IMG/VR virus record: IMGVR_UViG_3300022187_000282
Location: 1-21,955 of that record
Reading direction: 5' to 3' (one strand)
From: a virus
Length of the DNA: 21,955 nt
Positions 1-5,631 of this stretch are shown piece after piece (position 1 is the stretch's first letter; each line of letters starts with the position of its first letter). Position numbers and translations under genes: made by a program. The notes beneath the pieces are model-generated. The model did no database searches, was not told the origin of the DNA, and worked only from the letters and a program-made list of their open reading frames with translations.

Positions 1-84
1 ACAAAGTGCTTGTATACACGCCAGCCCTTCGACACTCCAACATTAAAACTAACGTATCTTGACCGCTCTATTGTTTCTCGTTAG
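1..84 (+). CDS. Possible C-terminal end of an upstream gene (partial)
   Basis: Frame 1 is open from the window edge to a TAG at 82-84, giving 27 residues that end in DRSIVSR. No start is visible, so if real it is the tail of a gene lying to the left. A second frame is also open to a TGA at 60-62, so the choice of frame is uncertain. The short sequence gives no hint of function. The next gene starts 30 bases later. Confidence 0.3.
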   Translation, partial: TKCLYTRQPFDTPTLKLTYLDRSIVSR

Positions 85-114
85 TTACAGTAGGGCGATC
101 AAGGTAAAACTATT

Positions 115-252
115 ATGAACACATACGCACTAGCAAAGAACGGAGAAGTATTTATAGACGACACAGACTATGGCTACGAAGCCCAAGATGACAACTGGGA
201 AAAAGAAATGGCAAAGGTCGATGAAGCAATAGAAGAGTATTTTATGGCATAG
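115..252 (+). CDS. Small acidic hypothetical protein, 45 aa
   Basis: ATG to TAG gives a 45-residue acidic protein beginning MNTYALAKNGEVFIDD, rich in Asp and Glu and with no membrane segment. I do not recognise the family. The ORF is too short to stand alone, but it fits exactly into the run of tightly spaced + strand genes: the next start lies 4 bases after its stop. Upstream there is a weak AGG about 10 bases before the ATG, one of the few Shine-Dalgarno-like traces in the window. It is probably an early gene of unknown function. Confidence 0.55.
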   Translation: MNTYALAKNGEVFIDDTDYGYEAQDDNWEKEMAKVDEAIEEYFMA

Positions 253-256
253 GCTT

Positions 257-463
257 ATGGAAGGGTATGACCAAAAGATGCAGGAAATGCTTATACCAGC
301 ATACAAGCCCCTAAATAAGCTGATAGCATCCATGGAGGAGGTAGCAGGCTCATGGAATGGCGACGAGGCAGGCCGAGAAGAAGACAGGGCACACACAGCT
401 CAGGACATTATAGGCCACGCCGAGGCCATAAAAGAATTACTAGAGTTTATGCATAATAACTAG
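257..463 (+). CDS. Small helical hypothetical protein, 68 aa
   Basis: A 68-residue protein starting MEGYDQKMQEMLIPAYK. It is charged and likely mostly alpha-helical, with an acidic Glu/Asp-rich middle (EEVAGSWNGDEAGREED) and a C-terminal helix. No known motif is visible. It starts 4 bases after the preceding stop and ends one base before the next ATG, so it is very likely co-transcribed with its neighbours. There is no ribosome binding motif before the ATG. The function is unknown. The long antisense ORF over this region is judged to be a shadow. Confidence 0.65.
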   Translation: MEGYDQKMQEMLIPAYKPLNKLIASMEEVAGSWNGDEAGREEDRAHTAQDIIGHAEAIKELLEFMHNN

Positions 464-464
464 T

Positions 465-617
465 ATGGAATATGAAATATCAACAGCAGCTCTACTTGTG
501 CTAGTTTACGGAAATCTAATACTAGCAAGGCTTGAGGCTGGAAAACCAGCGACATGGGCCTTTGGATTGCTAGCTATAGTGTCATTAGCAACACTAATTA
601 TTACTAGATTAGCCTAA
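465..617 (+). CDS. Small membrane protein with two hydrophobic segments, 50 aa
   Basis: ATG 465 to TAA 617 gives 50 residues. Two hydrophobic stretches, roughly residues 5-21 (ISTAALLVLVYGNLILA) and 31-47 (TWAFGLLAIVSLATLII), are separated by a short charged turn (RLEAGKPA). This suggests a helical hairpin in the inner membrane. Many phages encode such tiny membrane proteins among their early genes, with roles in superinfection exclusion or host takeover, but nothing here proves one. It starts one base after the previous stop. It could also be a small holin, although its place among early genes argues against that. Confidence 0.55.
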   Translation: MEYEISTAALLVLVYGNLILARLEAGKPATWAFGLLAIVSLATLIITRLA

Positions 618-625
618 CAACTAAT

Positions 626-781
626 ATGGAAAACCAATACCTACAAATACTACTAAAGCCTAAGTCAGAACGTACCATCTCAGAACTATACAGAATGGTC
701 GAATGGTACAGAGACGCAGACATCAAGGAGTTTCTGTTTGCATTATCAGTTGAGAGCCTACATGGAACATGCGTGAAATAA
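626..781 (+). CDS. Small hypothetical protein, 51 aa
   Basis: ATG 626 to TAA 779-781 gives 51 residues starting MENQYLQILLKPKSERTISE. It appears helical and soluble, with alternating charged and hydrophobic residues and a Cys near the C-terminus. It overlaps the start of the downstream YopX-family gene by 13 bases in another frame, as is common for coupled phage genes. No family is recognised. Support comes from spacing and the even packing of this cluster rather than from homology. Confidence 0.5.
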   Translation: MENQYLQILLKPKSERTISELYRMVEWYRDADIKEFLFALSVESLHGTCVK

Positions 782-1173
782 AATTTAGAGTTTGGGCAAA
801 GTTTGAAAGCGGAACTCATGGAATGGTAGACCATGACGGGATAAGAGATTGGTCGATTGAGGACTTACTGGAAGACGAGAAAGATGTTGTTATGCAATAC
901 ACAGGCCTCAAAGACAAGAACGGAAAGGAGATTTACGAAGGGGATATAATCATTGGGGACATTAGAAATGATACAGAAAGCTTCGAAATTGGTGAGGTGA
1001 GATGGGTTAGACAGTTTGCTTGCTGGTGGATACAAAGCATAGTCAACCCAGACATCTACACAACGTTTGAAACTCAATGGGGACAGATAGACCAAGTTGA
1101 GGAGCACTGGTCTGAAACCCAGTTTACTGTCATAGGAAATATCTATGAAAACCCAGAATTACTAGATAACTAA
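769..1173 (+). CDS. YopX family phage protein
   Basis: A 134-residue protein with the typical YopX layout: N-terminal REIKFRVWAK, the central signature MQYTGLKDKNGKEIYEGDII at about residues 42-61, a variable middle, and the closing VIGNIYENPELL. Length and motif order match the family, which is named after a Bacillus phage SPbeta protein and is widespread in phage early regions of Gram-positive and other hosts. The fold is a small beta-rich domain; its molecular function is not established. It begins inside the end of the preceding gene. The family assignment is confident, the role is not. Confidence 0.92.
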   Translation: MREIKFRVWAKFESGTHGMVDHDGIRDWSIEDLLEDEKDVVMQYTGLKDKNGKEIYEGDIIIGDIRNDTESFEIGEVRWVRQFACWWIQSIVNPDIYTTFETQWGQIDQVEEHWSETQFTVIGNIYENPELLDN

Positions 1174-1180
1174 AACCAAC

Positions 1181-1366
1181 ATGATTACAGTTCTTGGAAA
1201 AAAAATACATAATCAAGAGATGCTATTGGACTGGCTTATAGATATAGAACCAAAACTACCAGCATTTGCCACGGTCAATAACCTAATAGACATCATTGAG
1301 AAAGAAGTTTATAAAGACGCATTAAGAGAAAAACAACATGACATACAAAGCACACATTCCGACTGA
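1181..1366 (+). CDS. Small hypothetical protein, 61 aa
   Basis: A 61-residue protein starting MITVLGKKIHNQEMLLDWL and ending in TGA. It is predicted mostly helical (LLDWLIDIEPKLPAF, then NNLIDIIEKEVYKDALREK). It starts 7 bases after the YopX-family stop and overlaps the next start by 29 bases in another frame. No motif is recognised. The preceding AACC before the ATG is not Shine-Dalgarno-like. It is probably an early gene of unknown function. Confidence 0.6.
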   Translation: MITVLGKKIHNQEMLLDWLIDIEPKLPAFATVNNLIDIIEKEVYKDALREKQHDIQSTHSD

Positions 1367-1601
1367 GGAATACGGGTTTGTGGAGATAGAGACGAACAAT
1401 TTGCAGGACTTGTATAACGAGTACGCAGATGTAAAGGCTCACTTCTCAGACAAAGTAGGACTCAATACCCAGAAATGGGCGCAAGTACGAGACAAATACA
1501 TTACACTAGGGGAGATAAGCCCAGAAGACCACGAGCAAATGTCGCAAGCTCAAAGGTACGTTATTAACGAAGTTAAGAAAACTATAAAGAAACATGGCTA
1601 A
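1338..1601 (+). CDS. Hypothetical early protein upstream of the SSB-like gene
   Basis: An 87-residue protein beginning MTYKAHIPTEEYGFVEIET, with a short beta-rich N-terminus followed by two or more helices and a basic C-terminus (RYVINEVKKTIKKHG). Its gene overlaps both neighbours: 29 bases at the start and 8 bases with the SSB-like gene at the end. That suggests translational coupling and possibly a shared role in single-stranded DNA handling. This link is an inference from position only. I do not recognise a named family. Confidence 0.7.
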   Translation: MTYKAHIPTEEYGFVEIETNNLQDLYNEYADVKAHFSDKVGLNTQKWAQVRDKYITLGEISPEDHEQMSQAQRYVINEVKKTIKKHG

Positions 1602-2019
1602 ACTAGAAATACTAAAAGTAGAAGATTTTACAACACGAGATGGCAAGCCTTTCAAGAAGGCAATGATCGAGCAAGAGGGATCACAATACCCGTTCAAGAA
1701 CGTAGCAGTGTGGTCAAACAACCCACTGTACGAGCAAGTGCAGCCAGGTGCTAAAGTGGATGGTTGGATCGACAAGAAGCAAAGCACTACACCGAACCCA
1801 CACAAGCCAGGAACCTTTTATAATAACTATACCCTCATGGCAGGAGAAAACCCCGTACAGGGCAATTCTGGGGCTTCTGGAGGCAATGTGGACGCAAAGC
1901 TAGCAGCCATCTATGACATGTTGGTGCAGATCGGAGAAAAGGTAGGACTAGAAAAGAAAGTCCAGGAGGAACGACCAGAAGTAACAGAGGAAATTAACCC
2001 AGAAGATATTCCTTTCTAG
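1594..2019 (+). CDS. ssb: SSB-like single-stranded DNA-binding protein
   Basis: A 141-residue protein with an N-terminal beta-rich part consistent with an OB fold (about residues 2-83, including FKNVAVWSNNPLYEQVQPGA). A Gly/Ser/Asn linker follows (GNSGASGGNVD), then a predicted helix and an acidic tail ending EDIPF. The terminal acidic-DIPF peptide is the hallmark by which bacterial SSB recruits partner proteins. The inferred role is to coat single-stranded phage DNA and recruit replication or repair enzymes. The OB-fold region does not closely follow the E. coli SSB pattern, so the call rests on tail, domain order and early-gene context. The gene overlaps its upstream neighbour by 8 bases and ends one base before the next ATG. 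Confidence 0.75.
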   Translation: MAKLEILKVEDFTTRDGKPFKKAMIEQEGSQYPFKNVAVWSNNPLYEQVQPGAKVDGWIDKKQSTTPNPHKPGTFYNNYTLMAGENPVQGNSGASGGNVDAKLAAIYDMLVQIGEKVGLEKKVQEERPEVTEEINPEDIPF

Positions 2020-2020
2020 T

Positions 2021-2368
2021 ATGGACACTCGCACTTGCAATTCAATAATCGATTACTTCAACAACGCGGTAAGAGAAAAAGAAATGATAGGGCCACACAG
2101 GTGGATGGAGGCAGCACTATTTCTCAATAGCCTAATCGGGGAAGAACACGATAAGTACTTTGAGGCAGAGCAACAGTGCGCGCGGTTCAAGGCAGCATTG
2201 ATTTCAGATGGCGACAGCGTAGCAAGTGCTACAGCTAAACTAGAGGCAGAAGACATTTACAGAACAATGAGAAGGCAGAAGGCGTTTATCTCCCAGGTCG
2301 AGGAGTTTGTGCGGTTAGCAAAGAAGCAAGCCACATTAAAAGACAATGAGATGTTAGGTTATGTGTAA
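2021..2368 (+). CDS. Helical hypothetical protein downstream of the SSB-like gene
   Basis: A 115-residue, largely alpha-helical protein with many Glu, Lys and Ala residues, beginning MDTRTCNSIIDYFNNAVREK. The C-terminal half (DSVASATAKLEAEDIYRTM, then SQVEEFVRLAKKQATL) looks like a long amphipathic or coiled-coil segment. Similar small helical proteins are common in phage early clusters. It starts one base after the SSB-like stop, so it may act with it. No catalytic motif is visible and no function is assigned. Confidence 0.75.
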   Translation: MDTRTCNSIIDYFNNAVREKEMIGPHRWMEAALFLNSLIGEEHDKYFEAEQQCARFKAALISDGDSVASATAKLEAEDIYRTMRRQKAFISQVEEFVRLAKKQATLKDNEMLGYV

Positions 2369-2525
2369 TTTGCCGCCCGTACCATTTGGAGTGAAAGTAT
2401 TTCTTACCTTGTGTATGTTCGTATTTTTTTGCGGTATTGTACTCCTTGGAGTAAAGGGTGAGTTTCCATCGTCATGTGATTTTACAAAATATGAGAAAGA
2501 AAATATTACAACAAATACTAAATAA
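2361..2525 (+). CDS. Small membrane protein, 54 aa, overlapping both neighbours
   Basis: ATG 2361 to TAA 2525 encodes 54 residues: a short Pro-containing N-terminus (MCNLPPVPFG), one strongly hydrophobic segment at about residues 12-31 (VKVFLTLCMFVFFCGIVLLG), then a polar C-terminus. It overlaps the preceding gene by 8 bases and the following gene by 35 bases. A single-span membrane protein is the best reading. Without it the stretch 2369-2490 would be the only gap above 100 bases in this region, which supports the call. Function unknown. Confidence 0.55.
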   Translation: MCNLPPVPFGVKVFLTLCMFVFFCGIVLLGVKGEFPSSCDFTKYEKENITTNTK

Positions 2526-2787
2526 ATACCCAGAAGCACGCAAAACTAGTGGTAAGTACACAGCTATGGCACGTATGGCAAAACAAATGTACCCAGTACT
2601 CGCAGATATTCCAGGAAGAACCCTTACCGACATTGTATTTCATGTAGTAAACGCAGACCGAGACTGGAGAACACTTACCGAGGGGGAGAACAAGGAGGAG
2701 AAAGAAATACTTTCACAGCAAAAGCAGATCGAGCTAGGGTACACACCAGGGCATTACCAGAACCTTAAAAAGCTAAAAACACTATGA
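2491..2787 (+). CDS. Hypothetical early protein, 98 aa
   Basis: A 98-residue basic protein beginning MRKKILQQILNKYPEARKTS, predicted helical, with a conserved-looking centre (YPVLADIPGRTLTDIVFHVV, then ADRDWRTLTEG) and a C-terminus GYTPGHYQNLKKLKTL. The frame extends upstream to a GTG at 2458. The ATG at 2491 is preferred because every other gene here uses ATG and the upstream residues (MSFHRHVILQN) look noncoding. It ends in TGA overlapping the next ATG (ATGA). It may be a DNA-associated early protein, but no family is recognised. Confidence 0.7.
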   Translation: MRKKILQQILNKYPEARKTSGKYTAMARMAKQMYPVLADIPGRTLTDIVFHVVNADRDWRTLTEGENKEEKEILSQQKQIELGYTPGHYQNLKKLKTL

Positions 2788-3044
2788 CCGAACAAGAGAG
2801 AATAGTACGTGCTATACTGGAATCAGGGCAAGTGGAGAAGGGCACAATGTCTTTTCTCAGAAGCCTTATAGGTAGATATAATGGTCGAATAACTAAATTA
2901 TCAGCTAAAGAACGCAGCGAGCGAGGCAGAAATGCAGCTCGAGCACGTTGGAATAAATATGAGAAAACTAGCAAAAGTACTAGCGAAAGTAGAGTTGTGG
3001 ATTCAAATAATGATTATATCTCTAGTAGCATTTGTGTTGATTAG
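2784..3044 (+). CDS. Basic hypothetical protein with a GRNAARARW patch
   Basis: An 86-residue protein starting MTEQERIVRAILESGQVEKG and coupled to the previous gene through a 4-base ATGA overlap. The middle holds a dense basic stretch (SAKERSERGRNAARARWNKY), a pattern seen in many small phage and plasmid proteins and suggestive of nucleic-acid contact. The C-terminal 27 residues are low-complexity Ser/Asp-rich and overlap the next gene in another frame, so part of that tail may be shaped by the overlap. Function unknown. Confidence 0.65.
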   Translation: MTEQERIVRAILESGQVEKGTMSFLRSLIGRYNGRITKLSAKERSERGRNAARARWNKYEKTSKSTSESRVVDSNNDYISSSICVD

Positions 3045-3147
3045 CTTCGTATTGTCGCTATTTTTCAAGAAGCAAAACACTAAAGCTATCCAGGAAGTGG
3101 TAGAACAACAGCAGGAACTTATCAACACCCACACTGTATTGAACTAA
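2959..3147 (+). CDS. Small single-span membrane protein with C-terminal helix, 62 aa
   Basis: From ATG 2959 the product has 62 residues: a basic N-terminus (MRKLAKVLAKVE), a long hydrophobic segment at about residues 14-36 (WIQIMIISLVAFVLISFVLS), then a charged probable coiled coil (KKQNTKAIQEVVEQQQELIN). This N-anchored topology recalls small holins or inner-membrane spanins, but early position and small size make that speculative. The frame extends to an ATG at 2932; 2959 is preferred because it shortens the overlap and gives a normal basic-then-hydrophobic N-terminus. It overlaps the previous gene by 86 bases. It is the last gene before the promoter at 3155. Confidence 0.6.
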   Translation: MRKLAKVLAKVELWIQIMIISLVAFVLISFVLSLFFKKQNTKAIQEVVEQQQELINTHTVLN

Positions 3148-3154
3148 CCAGAAA

Positions 3155-3163
3155 TGGTATAAT
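3155..3163 (+). promoter_or_regulatory. Extended -10 promoter before the zinc-ribbon gene
   Basis: TGGTATAAT is a perfect extended -10 (TGnTATAAT). The same nonamer stands before three other transcription units at 5246, 6882 and 13093. No convincing -35 lies 16-18 bases upstream. Transcription would start near 3169-3170, leaving an untranslated leader of about 18-19 bases before the ATG at 3188. Confidence 0.75.
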
Positions 3164-3187
3164 GGGTGAAGATCAAAACAGAATATT

Positions 3188-3355
3188 ATGTTAGTAGTAA
3201 CTAAATACTGCCCCCAGTGTAAAGCTAAAACAGAAACCAAATGCGTGAATTTCAGCCATAATTTCCAAAAATCAGAAATAACATACACATATTCGTGTAC
3301 AGGCTGCAATGTCAAGGTTGAGCAAACATTTAAAGTAGTAAAACCTTCAAATTAG
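3188..3355 (+). CDS. Zinc-ribbon protein, 55 aa
   Basis: ATG 3188 to TAG 3355 encodes 55 residues with two Cys pairs, C8-PQ-C11 and C37-TG-C40, spaced as in a classic two-knuckle zinc ribbon. The rest is beta-prone (EITYTYSC, VEQTFKVV). Zinc ribbons of this size bind nucleic acid or protein; in phages they may modify host transcription or translation, but no specific role can be read here. The gene sits alone between its own extended -10 promoter (3155-3163) and an intrinsic terminator (3374-3405), as phage moron genes do. The Cys pattern and flanking signals make it convincing despite its length. Confidence 0.8.
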   Translation: MLVVTKYCPQCKAKTETKCVNFSHNFQKSEITYTYSCTGCNVKVEQTFKVVKPSN

Positions 3356-3373
3356 GGGTGGTTTGGATCGGAA

Positions 3374-3405
3374 GGGGTATCAACGTCTGTTGGTATCCCT
3401 TTTTT
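3374..3405 (+). terminator. Rho-independent terminator after the zinc-ribbon gene
   Basis: An 11-bp stem pairs 3374-3384 (GGGGTATCAAC) with 3389-3399 (GTTGGTATCCC), using two G-U wobbles, around a GTCT loop. Six T residues follow at 3400-3405. This is a textbook intrinsic terminator for + strand transcription. It lies 19 bases after the zinc-ribbon stop and only 10 bases before the next ATG at 3415, so downstream genes need readthrough or an unseen promoter. Confidence 0.9.
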
Positions 3406-3414
3406 ATTTATATT

Positions 3415-3618
3415 ATGGAAAAATCAAAAGAACTAAAAGCAGAAGCATACGACCTAATGGCACAGATAGACGCACACAAGGGGAAGATCGTAGAACTAGG
3501 GAAGCAGTTAGACGCGAAAAACCAAGAGATATACACATATGTTCAAGAACTTAGCAAAGAAACACAAGAAGATAGTAGTGAGCGGCCCGCAAAGAAGCGG
3601 AACAACGATAGCAAGTAG
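3415..3618 (+). CDS. Small coiled-coil protein, 67 aa
   Basis: From ATG 3415 the 67 residues begin MEKSKELKAEAYDLMAQIDA and form a heptad-like, Lys/Glu-rich helix over about residues 1-48, followed by a polar tail (ETQEDSSERPAKKRNNDSK). The frame continues upstream to a GTG at 3358, but that would run through the intrinsic terminator, so the ATG is chosen. The last 80 bases overlap the next gene in another frame, and this overlap contains that gene's P-loop codons. A helical oligomeric partner protein is plausible; no family is recognised. Confidence 0.7.
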   Translation: MEKSKELKAEAYDLMAQIDAHKGKIVELGKQLDAKNQEIYTYVQELSKETQEDSSERPAKKRNNDSK

Positions 3619-4033
3619 AATGATCGCAGAAGACACTGGCTATAAGCTCATTGACGAGATGGACTTCGGAGCACACGCAGTAAACCAGTGGCACAAGATT
3701 ATAGAGAGAAACGAAAACATTGTAGTGCAGTGCCCAGGCATGTGTCACTTACTCCACCTATTACCAGATGATGTCCTTGTAGTATTTATGGTTAGACCAG
3801 TAGAAGACATAATAGCCTCCCAAGAGCGAATAAACTGGACTGAAAAGGAAGAACCACGAGAACTGGCTAAATATGGAGTAGAAGAAGGCCCCATAGCTAA
3901 AGTTAAGTATGACTTCTGGGAAGAAAACAGACCAACCAACTACATAGAGCTACAGTATGGGGAACTAGAAAAACACCCGTTGTTTATAGAGAAGTCCAAG
4001 AGGAAGAAGTTTAAGCCTAAACAAACATCATGA
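3539..4033 (+). CDS. P-loop sulfotransferase-like protein
   Basis: A 164-residue protein with an N-terminal P-loop GPQRSGTT at residues 16-23, directly after a beta-strand (KKIVVS). A second motif, RPVEDIIAS, at residues 86-94 follows another strand (VLVVFMV). The pair resembles the 5'-phosphosulfate loop and the 3'-phosphate motif (R-P-x-D-x-x-x-S) of PAPS-dependent sulfotransferases. A simple P-loop kinase or NTPase is the alternative. It is shorter than typical sulfotransferases (about 250 residues or more), so it is a reduced or divergent member. The ATG at 3539 is the only start that keeps the P-loop. It ends in TGA overlapping the ATG of the methyltransferase gene. Confidence 0.7.
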   Translation: MFKNLAKKHKKIVVSGPQRSGTTIASRMIAEDTGYKLIDEMDFGAHAVNQWHKIIERNENIVVQCPGMCHLLHLLPDDVLVVFMVRPVEDIIASQERINWTEKEEPRELAKYGVEEGPIAKVKYDFWEENRPTNYIELQYGELEKHPLFIEKSKRKKFKPKQTS

Positions 4034-5253
4034 TACCAACACCAATAGAAAACCTAAAACCATACGAAAAGAACGCCAAGAAGCATCCCAAGAAACAGGT
4101 GCAACAGGTGGCTAATAGCATAAAAGAGTTCGGGTTCAATCAACCAATTGTTGTAGACAAGAATAATGTAGTTATTGTAGGACACGGAAGACTGGAGGCT
4201 GCAAAGCTGTTAGGTTTAAAAGATGTACCAGTACTCACAGTAGACCTCACTGAAGATCAAGCCAAAGCATACAGACTAGCTGATAACAAGCTCAACGAAA
4301 GCGATTGGGACATGCAACTAGTGATTGATGAGCTAAAGGAGATCCCAGACCTTGTTGACCTTACTGGTTTTGATACTGATCTAATTATCGAGCCAGAAGA
4401 AAAAGATGACCAAGTACCCGAAGTACCAGAGGAACCAACAAGTAAACTAGGTGATATATATAAACTAGGAGAGCATAGGGTTATGTGTGGTAGTAGTACG
4501 GAGCAGAAAGACGTGGAAGCATTAATGAATGGGGAACTTGCAGAAATGGTGTGGACTGACCCTCCATACAATGTGGATTATGAAGGTGGAACTGGACTAA
4601 AGATTGAGAATGACAACATGACAGACGGGCAATTTTACCAATTCTTATTTGATTTTTACACACAGACTAACGCAATTATGCATAAAGGATGCCCGATTTA
4701 TGTAGCACACGCAGACAGTGAAGGCGTTAATTTCAGAAAAGCACTCAAAGATGCAGGAATCGAACTAAAACAATGTGTGATATGGGTTAAAAACTCACTT
4801 GTTCTAGGAAGGCAAGACTACCAATGGCAACACGAACCAATACTCTACGGATGGAAGGGGGGAGCAGCACACCGATGGTATGGCATGTTCGATAAGACAA
4901 CAGTGATTGATGATGAGGTTGACATTAAGAAACTCAAAAAAGAAGACTTGCAAGTATTAGTAACTCATTACAGGAATGAACGAAAGACGACAGTGGTAAG
5001 GTACGATAAGCCGAGCAGAAACAAAGAGCATCCAACAATGAAACCTGTCGGATTGATCGTTAAATTTGTAGTAAACAGCTCGAGAATAGGAGACATCATA
5101 TACGATGCGTTTGGAGGAAGCGGAAGCACACTAATAGCAGCAGAGAAACTAAACAGAAAGTGCTACATGATGGAGTTAGACCCACGATATATCGATGTAA
5201 TAATAAAGCGTTGGGAAGACTACACAGGACAGACTGCTGAAAAAGTGGTATAA
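4030..5253 (+). CDS. ParB-domain DNA methyltransferase (N6-A/N4-C type)
   Basis: A 407-residue two-domain protein. Residues 1-110 are a ParB/Srx-type domain (IENLKPYEKNAKKHPKKQ; GHGRLEAAKLLG starting at G51). After a Glu/Pro-rich linker comes an amino-methyltransferase domain with the catalytic DPPY at 177-180 and the AdoMet-binding motif DAFGGSGST at 359-367. DPPY before FxGxG is the beta-class order. It should methylate an exocyclic amino group of A or C in phage DNA, probably against host restriction. No restriction nuclease partner is seen, so it is an orphan enzyme. It is coupled to the upstream gene by ATGA, and its stop lies inside the next promoter. Confidence 0.93.
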   Translation: MIPTPIENLKPYEKNAKKHPKKQVQQVANSIKEFGFNQPIVVDKNNVVIVGHGRLEAAKLLGLKDVPVLTVDLTEDQAKAYRLADNKLNESDWDMQLVIDELKEIPDLVDLTGFDTDLIIEPEEKDDQVPEVPEEPTSKLGDIYKLGEHRVMCGSSTEQKDVEALMNGELAEMVWTDPPYNVDYEGGTGLKIENDNMTDGQFYQFLFDFYTQTNAIMHKGCPIYVAHADSEGVNFRKALKDAGIELKQCVIWVKNSLVLGRQDYQWQHEPILYGWKGGAAHRWYGMFDKTTVIDDEVDIKKLKKEDLQVLVTHYRNERKTTVVRYDKPSRNKEHPTMKPVGLIVKFVVNSSRIGDIIYDAFGGSGSTLIAAEKLNRKCYMMELDPRYIDVIIKRWEDYTGQTAEKVV

Positions 5254-5254
5254 T
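5246..5254 (+). promoter_or_regulatory. Extended -10 promoter before the terminase genes, stop codon embedded
   Basis: TGGTATAAT again. The TAA at 5251-5253 is also the stop of the methyltransferase gene. Only 8 bases separate the hexamer from the ATG at 5263, so a transcript starting 7 bases downstream of it would be leaderless or nearly so. No strong -35 is visible. Confidence 0.7.
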
Positions 5255-5262
5255 CAATACAT

Positions 5263-5631
5263 ATGAGTGATAAAATCGAAAACAATTCGAGAGATGTAAG
5301 ATTGGATAACCTAACACCAGGAGGGCCAGGAAGACCAAAGGGGCAAAAGAACTATGCAACCTTATACAAAGAGGCCCTTATAAAGATAGCTGAGAAGGCA
5401 GACATGCAACCTGACGACTTAGAGCTTGAGATCATACAGAAAGGACTACTAAGCGCACGCAAAGGCGACTACAGGTTCTATAAAGACTTACTGGATAGAC
5501 TACATGGCAAGCCTATACAACCTTCTGAGGTAACTGCGAACATTACTGGAACAGGTGTGATAATACTACCCGAAAAAAATGGAGAAAAAATGGGAAGCAC
5601 AACCGAAGCAGAAGATAGCCCTACAGAGTAA
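5263..5631 (+). CDS. Small terminase subunit candidate (DUF5681-like)
   Basis: A 122-residue protein with the N-terminal signature PGGPGRPKGQKN, then a helical body (YKEALIKIAEKADM; SARKGDYRFYKDLLDRLHGK) and an acidic disordered tail. GGPGRPKG-containing proteins of this size are commonly encoded directly upstream of a large terminase, where the small subunit that recognises phage DNA is expected. The assignment is mainly by position and this signature. It overlaps the large terminase by 53 bases across an A7 run at 5573-5579. The gene starts 8 bases after an extended -10 hexamer. Confidence 0.7.
   Translation: MSDKIENNSRDVRLDNLTPGGPGRPKGQKNYATLYKEALIKIAEKADMQPDDLELEIIQKGLLSARKGDYRFYKDLLDRLHGKPIQPSEVTANITGTGVIILPEKNGEKMGSTTEAEDSPTE

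Noticed and set aside
1181-1366. Alternative genetic code with TGA recoded
   Set aside because: TGA clearly ends several genes (1366, 2787, 4033, 11897), three of them in ATGA overlaps. Genes with recognised C-terminal motifs end at normal stops.
2458-2490. GTG start extension for the gene at 2491
   Set aside because: All other starts are ATG, and the added residues look noncoding.
3358-3414. GTG start extension for the coiled-coil gene
   Set aside because: It would make the terminator hairpin and its T-run part of the coding sequence.
5573-5597. A7 and A6 runs in the small/large terminase overlap as a programmed frameshift
   Set aside because: Joining the frames needs +1 slippage, no shift-stimulating structure is seen, and the large terminase has its own ATG.
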